Origin: Prevotella sp. UBA6387
GTDB lineage: Bacteria > Bacteroidota > Bacteroidia > Bacteroidales > Bacteroidaceae
Assembly: GCA_002437565.1 (NCBI GenBank)
Contig: DJQL01000065.1
Coordinates: 1 to 8,518, forward strand
Direction: 5' to 3'
Length of the DNA: 8,518 nt
Below, piece by piece: positions 1-6,376 of this stretch. Position numbers and translations under genes: made by a program. How positions within the stretch are numbered: position 1 is the stretch's first letter; the number at the start of each line of letters is the position of its first letter. The notes beneath the pieces are model-generated. The model saw nothing but the letters and a program-made list of their open reading frames with translations. It ran no database searches and was not told the DNA's origin.

Positions 1-421
1 CGCGCGGCATGCCTGGCAACGCAGGGATCATTAGCCATGAGCAGAGCACGGCAAGGAGAGTGAGAAGGAGAGTGGAGTGGGTGCCGTCCCAACGTTCCAT
101 GCCGGTGAGCAGAAACGACACGGCGCCGATTACGGTACCAAGCATCACCATGGGGTGAAGACGGATAAGGCGACGACGGAAGAACGAGCCAAGGTTGAGC
201 GACTTGCCCCAACGGTCGTCGTAGGCATAGCCGATGACGAAACCCGACAGGATTAAGAAAAAGTCGACGGCGAGGTAGCCGTGGTTGGTAAAATCGATGA
301 TAGGCTTGTTGCCCGCGAACTGGTATCCTTCGAACACGTGATACCATACCACAAGCAAGGCCGCCACGCCACGCAGTCCGTCAAGGAGTGCGTAGTGTGG
401 CTTGGAACTTGCATGTTTCAT
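1..421 (-). CDS. Acyltransferase-3 family membrane protein (N-terminal 140 residues, cut by window edge)
   Basis: This reading frame runs from an ATG at 421-419 off the left edge, so only the first 140 residues are visible. I translated it by hand. It shows the marks of acyltransferase family 3 (OafA/OatA-like integral membrane O-acyltransferases): LDGLRGVAALLVVWYH at residues 13-28, with the Arg17 and His28 typical of the first helix; a VDFFLILSGFVIGY block at about 52-65; and a basic loop FRRRLIRLHP at 81-90. Hydrophobic stretches near 18-33, 47-65, 88-106 and 116-133 fit the first four of about ten membrane helices. Family members transfer acyl groups, usually acetyl, to sugars of surface or secreted glycans. 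The substrate here cannot be told. The start codon directly follows the stop of the upstream hexosaminidase (TAAATG), so the two genes are almost certainly co-transcribed and probably translationally coupled. The family call is firm; the role is open. Confidence 0.88.
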   Translation of the reverse strand, partial: MKHASSKPHYALLDGLRGVAALLVVWYHVFEGYQFAGNKPIIDFTNHGYLAVDFFLILSGFVIGYAYDDRWGKSLNLGSFFRRRLIRLHPMVMLGTVIGAVSFLLTGMERWDGTHSTLLLTLLAVLCSWLMIPALPGMPR

Positions 422-2011
422 TTACTTTACGATAACCTCGTCGACAAACAGCCAGCCATTGCGAGGTGAACGCTTGGCCTTGATGTGAAGATAGCGAGTG
501 GTTTGCTTCTTGTTCAGAGTGTAATTGCAAATGGAGTAAGGCAAATCCTTGGGATTGCCTGTGCATTGCTCGCCGTTGACCGTGACTTGTTCGGGGAAGA
601 AAATCTCGGGTCCCGTGAGCTGCATGAAGTTCATGGTCACGTCATGCACGGTGCGCTCCTTGCCAAGGTCTATGGTGATGTCGAGGTCGCAGCAGAATCC
701 TTGCCAGCGATTGTCGTTGTTGTTCCACGTGCCTTGCAAGCCGTCGACGAGGGCGTTGTCGCCACCTGCGCTATACACGTCGCTGTAATGGCAGTTGCCA
801 TTGAACCTCACCTTGCCGCCTATGGCCAAGTGCTTCACTTTCTTGAAATATTCCGGGCGCTCGCCAATTTCTTTCCTGAGGTCAAAGGCGTTTACGCCAG
901 CCTTGCGCAAGCTGTCGGTGACATGAGTGGCCCATTTGTGGAACTCCTTGTATGAGCGAGTGCGGCCAAGGCCTATCTCGCCCATGGCAAGCGCACGCGG
1001 CCACAACTGGTATTGCAGCAAGCTCACCGTGGGCACATACTCTGTGAACAATGTCACCTGCGCGCCGAGGAGCTTGTCGCGGAATGGGGCTATCTCCTTG
1101 CCAAAATCCCAAATGTGCTTAAGTGGTCTGTATCCGCCCATCGTCTCGGGTTGAGTGGCTGGCGCGTCTTGATAACTGTCAAGATAGCACCACGAGCCTG
1201 GGCACATCACCACCTCGTGGCCAAGCGACAAGGCCTTCTTGCCAGTGTCGGCGTTGCGCCAGACCATGATGACGATGCTGCTGTCGGCCTTGGAGTCGGA
1301 GAGAGCCTCATCCCATACCACCATCTTTCGGCCAAGGCCGCGCACGATGGAGTTCATCCGGCGTATGGCGTTGGGATACTCCTCTTTTTGTGTCGCCGTC
1401 TCGTCGCCTCCGCAGTGTATGTAGGTGGAGGGGAAGACCTCGGTGACCTCTTTCAATATCGTCTCCATGAACTTGTAGGTCTCATCCTTGGAAACGTCCA
1501 TTTCCGCATGGTTGAACGCCACTTCGGGATATGCGGCGCACACTTCCTCGCTGTGGCCAGGGAACTCTATCTCGGGCACTATTGTCACGCCCTTGGCCTG
1601 GGCGTATTTCACCAGTCCTTTCAGTTCCTCTTGTGTGTAGTAGCCGCCAAAGCCGTCCTTGCTATTGCTGTAGGCACGCACATAGCTGAGGTCTTGGCCT
1701 TCTTGGTTCTCCGGCTTGTTCCACCACTCTTTCCATGTCTGCCTTGTGCGCCATGCGCCCACCTCGGTGAGTCGGGGATAGGCTTTTATCTCCATGCGCC
1801 AACCAGCCGCGTCGGTGAGATGAAGGTGCAGGATGTTGAGCCCATAGCGGCTCATGATGTCAACCTCACGATACAGCTCGCTGAGTGGCACGAAATGACG
1901 GCTGACGTCAATCATCATGCCGCGCCATGGCAAGGGCTTGGGTTGACTGGACTGTGAAAAAGACAAAAGCGTGGCGCAAAGCGCGAAAATGGAAACTAAT
2001 AATCGTCGCAT
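422..2011 (-). CDS. Exported GH20 beta-N-acetylhexosaminidase with C-terminal carbohydrate-binding-like domain
   Basis: A 529-residue glycosidase predicted to release terminal beta-linked GlcNAc or GalNAc from glycans outside the cytoplasm. A signal peptide covers residues 1-19, with Gln20 as the likely new N-terminus. The GH20 barrel starts almost at once: Arg30 in PWRGMMIDVSRHF, LHLTDAAGWR (63-72), PEIEFPGHS (146-154, His153), and the catalytic Asp203-Glu204 pair in HCGGDET. Further pocket residues are Trp233, Trp251, Tyr276-Asp278, Glu324 and Trp337. The Asp of the pair orients the substrate acetamido group and the Glu is the acid/base, as known for the family. Residues 395-529 look like an F5/8-type (CBM32-like) beta-sandwich, with an AGGDNALVDG motif. 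The usual N-terminal GH20b domain is absent. The start lies behind a short AT-rich leader without a Shine-Dalgarno site, as normal in Bacteroidetes. It heads an operon with the acyltransferase and is divergent from the fucosidase. Confidence 0.93.
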   Translation of the reverse strand: MRRLLVSIFALCATLLSFSQSSQPKPLPWRGMMIDVSRHFVPLSELYREVDIMSRYGLNILHLHLTDAAGWRMEIKAYPRLTEVGAWRTRQTWKEWWNKPENQEGQDLSYVRAYSNSKDGFGGYYTQEELKGLVKYAQAKGVTIVPEIEFPGHSEEVCAAYPEVAFNHAEMDVSKDETYKFMETILKEVTEVFPSTYIHCGGDETATQKEEYPNAIRRMNSIVRGLGRKMVVWDEALSDSKADSSIVIMVWRNADTGKKALSLGHEVVMCPGSWCYLDSYQDAPATQPETMGGYRPLKHIWDFGKEIAPFRDKLLGAQVTLFTEYVPTVSLLQYQLWPRALAMGEIGLGRTRSYKEFHKWATHVTDSLRKAGVNAFDLRKEIGERPEYFKKVKHLAIGGKVRFNGNCHYSDVYSAGGDNALVDGLQGTWNNNDNRWQGFCCDLDITIDLGKERTVHDVTMNFMQLTGPEIFFPEQVTVNGEQCTGNPKDLPYSICNYTLNKKQTTRYLHIKAKRSPRNGWLFVDEVIVK

Positions 2012-2036
2012 ATAAGTTTAGCTGAATAATTTTTAG

Positions 2037-2044
2037 CAAAGGTA
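2037..2044 (-). promoter_or_regulatory. Candidate -7 box (TACCTTTG) of the hexosaminidase promoter
   Basis: Read on the minus strand, this is a full match to the Bacteroidetes -7 consensus TAnnTTTG. It ends 26 nt before the hexosaminidase ATG and would give a leader of roughly 15-20 nt. I see no TTTG at the expected -33 distance (about 2064-2068), so the promoter may be weaker or activator-dependent. Confidence 0.5.
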
Positions 2045-2063
2045 GCGAAAATATTAGAAGATG

Positions 2064-2095
2064 TTTGCCGTTTCACGGTTTTATTTGTATTTTTG
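2064..2095 (+). promoter_or_regulatory. Bacteroidetes-type promoter of the fucosidase gene
   Basis: TTTG at 2064-2067 and TATTTTTG at 2088-2095 are separated by 20 bp, an exact match to the Bacteroidetes sigma-ABfr consensus TTTG-(19-21)-TAnnTTTG. The fucosidase ATG follows 25 nt after the -7 box, giving a short AT-rich leader of about 18-20 nt with no Shine-Dalgarno site. The spacer holds a small dyad, CCGT-TTC-ACGG, at 2068-2078, which could be an operator or chance. Confidence 0.72.
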
Positions 2096-2120
2096 GCGTT
2101 AAATCTTTTATTATTCATAT

Positions 2121-3434
2121 ATGAAAAGAACACTGTCTACTATCGCATTCTTTTTGTGTTTTCTCGGAGCCATGGCACAAACCTATGTGCCGACTAAGGA
2201 GAACCTTGCGGAACGTGAGAATTTCCGCAATGCCAAGTTCGGCATTTTCCTTCATTGGGGCATTTACAGCACGTTTGCCCAAGGAGAGTGGTATTTGCAA
2301 AACGCCGTGCCAGACCGCATGGAATACGCCAAGGCCGCCGACGCTTTCTATCCCCATCGTTTCAACGCCCATGAGTGGGTGCGCGCCATAAAAGATGCTG
2401 GCGCGAAGTATATTTGCTTCACCACTCGCCACCACGACGGCTTCTCGATGTGGGACACTAAGCAGAGTGATTACAATATAATGAAGGCATCGCCTTTCAA
2501 GCGTGACGTGGTGAAAGAACTTGCCGACGCTTGCCACGAGGAGGGGATGAGGTTGCATCTTTATTACAGCCACATCGACTGGACGCGCGACGACTACCCG
2601 ATGGGTCGCACGGGTCGGCATTGCGGAAAGGACAGCACCAAGAGCGATTGGCCTCACTATTTCAAATTCATGAACGCCCAGCTCACAGAACTGCTGACCC
2701 GCTACGGCAAGATTGGCGCCATCTGGTTTGATGGCTGGTGGGATCACGACCAAGACTCAGTTCCATTCAACTGGCACCTGCCTGAGCAATATGCCCTTAT
2801 CCACAAGTTGCAGCCCGCTTGTCTCATAGGTAACAATCACCATATGAAACCTTTTGACGGAGAGGACATGCAAATCTTTGAGCGTGACCTGCCTGGTGAG
2901 AACACGGCAGGCTTCGTGGATAAGGCGGCGCAGATAAGTCACTTGCCATTGGAGACTTGTCAGACCATGAACGGCATGTGGGGCTATAAGGTAGTGGACC
3001 AGAACTACAAGTCGGTGGCAGAACTTATCCGCCTGCTCATCAACACGTCGGGAAAGGGTGCTAACCTGTTGCTGAACATCGGCCCACAGCCCAACGGTGA
3101 ACTACCGGCGTTGGCTCTTGACCGCTTAAAGGAGCTGGGCAAATGGATGCGTGTCTATGGCGAGACACTGTATGGCAGCGTGGCAGGCCCGATGAAACCT
3201 TGCGAGTGGGGCGCTACTACTGAGAAAAATGGCAAGGTGTATGTGCACATTTGCCCCGATGAAGGCAGGAAAGCCCCAAGCGGTGTCACCATGCCGATGG
3301 CTAAAAAGCCAAAAGAAGTCACCGACTTCCAAACAGGAAAGAAGGTGACTTATACATATAAGAACAAGGAATTGCACATTGCCATCCCCGCTACATTGAC
3401 CACGCCAGACCACGTGATAGTGGTCAAGAGATAG
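2121..3434 (+). CDS. Exported GH29 alpha-L-fucosidase
   Basis: A 437-residue enzyme predicted to hydrolyse alpha-linked L-fucose from glycan ends by a retaining mechanism. A signal peptide covers residues 1-19 (AMA|Q20), so the enzyme is periplasmic or surface-bound; no lipobox Cys is seen. The GH29 barrel shows FGIFLHWG (40-47, His45), TTRHHDGF (101-108, His104/His105), and IWFDG (201-205), whose Asp204 is the expected nucleophile. The acid/base Glu differs between GH29 subfamilies; Glu248, Glu254 and Glu260 lie at about the right distance, but I cannot choose between them. LLLNIGPQPNGELP (316-329) marks the end of the catalytic domain, and residues from about 355 to the end form a small beta-sandwich. 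The length is normal for the family and the gene is intact. It is the only rightward gene here, with its own promoter, divergent from the hexosaminidase and tail-to-tail with cutC. Linkage specificity (GH29-A or -B) is undecided. Confidence 0.94.
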   Translation: MKRTLSTIAFFLCFLGAMAQTYVPTKENLAERENFRNAKFGIFLHWGIYSTFAQGEWYLQNAVPDRMEYAKAADAFYPHRFNAHEWVRAIKDAGAKYICFTTRHHDGFSMWDTKQSDYNIMKASPFKRDVVKELADACHEEGMRLHLYYSHIDWTRDDYPMGRTGRHCGKDSTKSDWPHYFKFMNAQLTELLTRYGKIGAIWFDGWWDHDQDSVPFNWHLPEQYALIHKLQPACLIGNNHHMKPFDGEDMQIFERDLPGENTAGFVDKAAQISHLPLETCQTMNGMWGYKVVDQNYKSVAELIRLLINTSGKGANLLLNIGPQPNGELPALALDRLKELGKWMRVYGETLYGSVAGPMKPCEWGATTEKNGKVYVHICPDEGRKAPSGVTMPMAKKPKEVTDFQTGKKVTYTYKNKELHIAIPATLTTPDHVIVVKR

Positions 3435-4131
3435 ATCGCTTCACTTGCCTTATCTTTTGAGCGTCAGAAACAAGACCCGTGCGCAGGGAGCCATGTATTT
3501 CCGTGGCTCCCGTTTCTTTTAATATCATGCTGGCATTTAGGGTGTTTACGCCAGCTCCGCACAATATGCTAAACTCGTGTCCTGACTTGGCGGATATTTC
3601 TTCGGCCTTTCTCACGAGTTGCTTCAGCAATGGTATGCCTTTTTCAGCAGTGGATTGTTGCCCGGATGTAAGGATGCGGTTGCATCCCAGTCGCGCGACT
3701 TGCCATATGGCCTCCAATGGATTGTTGCATACGTCAAAGGCGCGATGAAACGTCACGTTGCGGCAGAGGTGCCCATTGGCGAGTTGAACTGCATCAATCC
3801 ATTTTCGGCACGCGTCAACGTCTATGTAGCCATCGGGAGTTAGCGCCCCTATGACAACACCGTCGGCACCTTCACCGACGGCCATGCGTATTTCATTTTC
3901 CATTTTCTCAACCTCGGCATCATCGTAAACGAAATTGCCATCGCGAGACCTGACGAGAACGTGAACCAATAATCCAGCTGGATGACAGAGACTTACGGCC
4001 TCGCGAATCATCTCTTGGCTTGGGGTGAGCCCATCGAGTTCCAAGTCGCGACATAGTTCTATTCGGTCAGCGCCACCATCAATAGCGGCCTTTACGCTTG
4101 CGATATTCCCACAGCAAACTTCTAACTTCAT
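3424..4131 (-). CDS. cutC: CutC family protein (putative copper homeostasis; true role uncertain)
   Basis: A 235-residue cytoplasmic TIM-barrel protein with no signal peptide. Family motifs in order: MKLEVCCGN (1-9, Cys6-Cys7), ADRIELCRDLELDGLTPS (21-38), VHVLVRSRDGNFVYDD (56-71), GVVIGALTPDGYIDV (91-105), VTFHRAFD (126-133), RILTSGQ (152-158), GAGVNTLNA (192-200) and EIHGS (211-215). CutC was named for copper tolerance in E. coli, but a direct copper role is disputed and no enzymatic activity is firmly known to me. I chose the ATG at 4131 because CutC proteins begin with this MKLEVCC-like strand and because the longer frame, from 4182, would run through a terminator hairpin. The C-terminus is about 15-20 residues shorter than in E. 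coli CutC, lacking the Met/Gly-rich segment after the EIHGS strand. The stop codon lies inside the fucosidase 3' end (11-bp tail-to-tail overlap). The family call is firm; the function is not. Confidence 0.9.
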   Translation of the reverse strand: MKLEVCCGNIASVKAAIDGGADRIELCRDLELDGLTPSQEMIREAVSLCHPAGLLVHVLVRSRDGNFVYDDAEVEKMENEIRMAVGEGADGVVIGALTPDGYIDVDACRKWIDAVQLANGHLCRNVTFHRAFDVCNNPLEAIWQVARLGCNRILTSGQQSTAEKGIPLLKQLVRKAEEISAKSGHEFSILCGAGVNTLNASMILKETGATEIHGSLRTGLVSDAQKIRQVKRSIS

Positions 4132-4144
4132 GTATTCAGAAACA

Positions 4145-4186
4145 TTAAAACAAATCCCCTTGGCTTCCATGATGGAAACCAAGGGG
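4145..4186 (-). terminator. Intrinsic terminator after the transglutaminase-like gene
   Basis: CCCCTTGG (4156-4163) pairs with CCAAGGGG (4179-4186), and after one C/A mismatch TTCCA (4165-4169) pairs with TGGAA (4173-4177) around a 3-nt loop. On the minus strand the hairpin starts 21 nt past the stop codon and is followed by a T-rich run, ATTTGTTTTAA. The cutC start is only 24 nt further on, so the hairpin may also limit read-through into cutC. Confidence 0.75.
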
Positions 4187-4207
4187 AGGGAATGCTATTA
4201 TAGTAAA

Positions 4208-6184
4208 TTATTGTGCGCTTTGGACGGATGTGGCACTTGCGTTCTTTTCGCTGTCATCAAGTTGCAAGTCGCTTTTCACGCTTCTTGAACTTGTGCGGAA
4301 GAACACAGGTATGGTCGTGGTCTGACCAGCCTTGAGCGTGAACATCACGTTGTGGGTTAGCACGTCGCCACCTTTGAGACGCGTGCCTGTGGTGAGAAGG
4401 TAGTCGCCAGCGGGGAGGCTGAGTCCATTGCGGAACTTTTCTGTCACGGTTGGGTCATCATCAGCATAGTCGAGCGACGTTGGACGGCCATCAACCATCT
4501 TTGATATGGTGTAGCCATGGTAGTACATCACGTCGGCTGGCACTTCGAGCTTGAGTGTGCCTTGTGCCTGTTTTGGTTCTGTAGACTGTTTGTTGCTGAG
4601 CTGAATCCAAGAGTCCCCGTTGGCGACCATCGCCTTGCCCAATGGGTCGAGCTTGGCCTTCATGCCGAGCGCACGCGCGCCAGCCACGGTGAAGAGCTCT
4701 CGGCTGCGGGCATCACACGTGCGGTTGTTGTAAACGCCAACGGCAGACACGTAGAGCTGCTTGGGATTATTGGAGTTGTCCACCTTGATATTGTTTTCTA
4801 CCCAGGCAATCCATTCCTTGGCTGTCATCTTTGGCAAACGCTTCTGCAAGAAAGCCACATAGGGCCTGAGATGCTCCGTTGAGATGCGAATGCCTCCACT
4901 TTGCAAAGCGTCGTTGCTTAGCAGGCAAGCGTCGTGAAGGACGTCTATGGAGACATCGCGAAGATCCTTCTCGCTAAGTCCTTGAAGCACAAGGTTTGTC
5001 TTTGGGTTCTTTTCCTTCAAGAACTTATCCATTACCTTCCAGTTGCTGCGCGCCTTCTTCAGAATGTCGTTGTCGCCTTGATAGAACGTCCGCTTCTGGT
5101 ATGCAGTGCGAATTTTGTCTTCGGCGGTCAAGCGGCGACTGTTTTCGCTTACCGTGTCTACAACGCTGCGGTCAGGCTCTTGGAGCACGGTGGTGGGAAC
5201 GTGCAGGTCGTATTCATCAACCCATGAACTTCCAGACTCGTGACAAGGTGTTATGGTAATCTCGGTGGAGTAGGCATCAGCTATTTTCACGCCATACTTG
5301 TCTTTTGTGCCGGCCCACACCAGCAAGTCGCCATAGCCGGTCTTGAATGTGGCATAACCCTCCGCGTCGCTCTTGGTGGAGCATATAGGATAGAACTCGG
5401 AGTAGTTGTAGACGCGGAAGTCGACAGTTGCCCCTTTTATTGCCTTTCCTTCTTCGTCCACAACCCTAACCTTCAATGTCTTTGTTGGGGCGTAGGTGTC
5501 GGTGGTCGCTATCTCGTTGCCCCCATAGTCGTACGCGCGAACGAGCATCGCGCGGCTTGCCGCCCAGTTGAACCATCCCTTATCCAATGTCGCCTCAGGT
5601 TCGCAAGCACCCATAAAGCGCCAGCGGCCATCAATCCACACCTCTACCCATGCGTGGTTGTCATCAGTATGCGCCCATCGTGGGCAGTAAACCTGACGGG
5701 CAGGGATGCCAACAGAGCGAAGAGCCGCTACGGCGAAGGTACTCTCTTCTCCACAGCGGCCAATGCTATTGCGCATAGTGGCGAGAGGTGACGACGTGCG
5801 GCCATCGCTTGGGCGGTAGCTCACTTTCTCATGGCACCAGTGGTTCACTTCCAAGGCGGCTTGCTCCATGGTGAGGCCTTTGACGCGAGGAGCCAATTCC
5901 TTGTAAATGATTTCGCGAGAATTGTCCAACGCCTCATTGTTCACCCTGACTGGAAGGACAAAGTTCTCAAACTCCCATTTGGGCACTTTCTTTCCCCAAG
6001 GCATATCTGCTCTCGCTTTCAACGCCATGCGCACTTGCTTCTGCCAATAGGCCTTAGTATAGTCTATGCGGTCGGGAGTGGACATGCTCTTGTAAAGAAA
6101 AGAGAGACACTCTGCTTCGGACTGCGCCATAGTTGTCGCGCTCATTGCCAATAATAGGCAAGCGGATATTAATAATCTTTTCAT
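4208..6184 (-). CDS. Exported transglutaminase/PNGase-like protein, multidomain
   Basis: A 658-residue protein with a signal peptide (1-20, MA|Q21). A helical region precedes a transglutaminase-like core at about 122-200: GRCGEES with Cys144, RSVGIPAR (156-163), NHAWVEVW with His177, then RWRFMGACEPE. This resembles the peptide:N-glycanase branch, which has a CE pair after the catalytic Asp. Here the Asp position, four residues after Trp188, is Gly192, so only Cys and His of the triad are plain; Glu195 could substitute. Residues 235-330 form a carboxypeptidase-regulatory-like beta-sandwich, and 350-470 is helical. Residues 470-530 (RTCDARSRELF, Cys490; ARALGMKAK) look like a second, degenerate copy of the core without its His. 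A beta domain (545-632) and a polar tail follow. It has its own promoter and terminator. The reaction is unknown: protease, deglycosylase, cross-linker and binding protein are all possible. Domain calls are by eye. Confidence 0.82.
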   Translation of the reverse strand: MKRLLISACLLLAMSATTMAQSEAECLSFLYKSMSTPDRIDYTKAYWQKQVRMALKARADMPWGKKVPKWEFENFVLPVRVNNEALDNSREIIYKELAPRVKGLTMEQAALEVNHWCHEKVSYRPSDGRTSSPLATMRNSIGRCGEESTFAVAALRSVGIPARQVYCPRWAHTDDNHAWVEVWIDGRWRFMGACEPEATLDKGWFNWAASRAMLVRAYDYGGNEIATTDTYAPTKTLKVRVVDEEGKAIKGATVDFRVYNYSEFYPICSTKSDAEGYATFKTGYGDLLVWAGTKDKYGVKIADAYSTEITITPCHESGSSWVDEYDLHVPTTVLQEPDRSVVDTVSENSRRLTAEDKIRTAYQKRTFYQGDNDILKKARSNWKVMDKFLKEKNPKTNLVLQGLSEKDLRDVSIDVLHDACLLSNDALQSGGIRISTEHLRPYVAFLQKRLPKMTAKEWIAWVENNIKVDNSNNPKQLYVSAVGVYNNRTCDARSRELFTVAGARALGMKAKLDPLGKAMVANGDSWIQLSNKQSTEPKQAQGTLKLEVPADVMYYHGYTISKMVDGRPTSLDYADDDPTVTEKFRNGLSLPAGDYLLTTGTRLKGGDVLTHNVMFTLKAGQTTTIPVFFRTSSRSVKSDLQLDDSEKNASATSVQSAQ

Positions 6185-6206
6185 GTGATTGTGTGAGTTG
6201 TTTCCC

Positions 6207-6238
6207 CAAAGTTACGATGATATTGCCGAACATCCAAA
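6207..6238 (-). promoter_or_regulatory. Bacteroidetes-type promoter of the transglutaminase-like gene
   Basis: On the minus strand TTTG (6238-6235) and TAACTTTG (6214-6207) are separated by 20 bp, an exact match to TTTG-(19-21)-TAnnTTTG. The gene's ATG is 22 nt past the -7 box, predicting a leader of about 15 nt without a Shine-Dalgarno site. Together with the upstream terminator this makes the gene an independent unit from lolA and ftsK. Confidence 0.75.
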
Positions 6239-6313
6239 TATTTCCGAGGTTTTTCATTGTAATCATGTAAAAATGATGTGGCACATAATCGGGATTACTC
6301 TGAATTAATAGCT

Positions 6314-6351
6314 AAAAAAAATGGTGCAAAAATGCTAAGCAGATTTGCACC
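6314..6351 (-). terminator. Intrinsic terminator after the LolA-like gene
   Basis: An 8-bp perfect stem, GGTGCAAA (6323-6330) with TTTGCACC (6344-6351), encloses a 13-nt loop. On the minus strand it is followed by A and then eight T (6321-6314). It begins 25 nt after the lolA stop codon. The T-run is only on this side, so it works for the leftward ftsK-lolA transcript. Confidence 0.88.
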
Positions 6352-6376
6352 TAATTGTTTGATCTTGCGTCAGCCA

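Noticed and set aside
1013..1957. Long plus-strand open frame (314 residues) opposite the hexosaminidase
   Set aside because: It is fully antisense to a gene with complete GH20 motifs. Its translation has no recognisable domain and it has no promoter or credible start context.
2115..2753. Minus-strand open frame (212 residues) opposite the fucosidase
   Set aside because: Antisense to a clear GH29 gene, runs into the fucosidase start region, and shows no family motif.
4132..4182. N-terminal extension of cutC by 17 residues
   Set aside because: The extension is encoded by the terminator hairpin and its T-rich tail, and CutC proteins start at the MKLEVCC-type strand.
6262..6277. ATCAT-gtaaaa-ATGAT inverted repeat upstream of the transglutaminase-like promoter
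   Set aside because: Only five AT-rich base pairs; expected by chance in such sequence.
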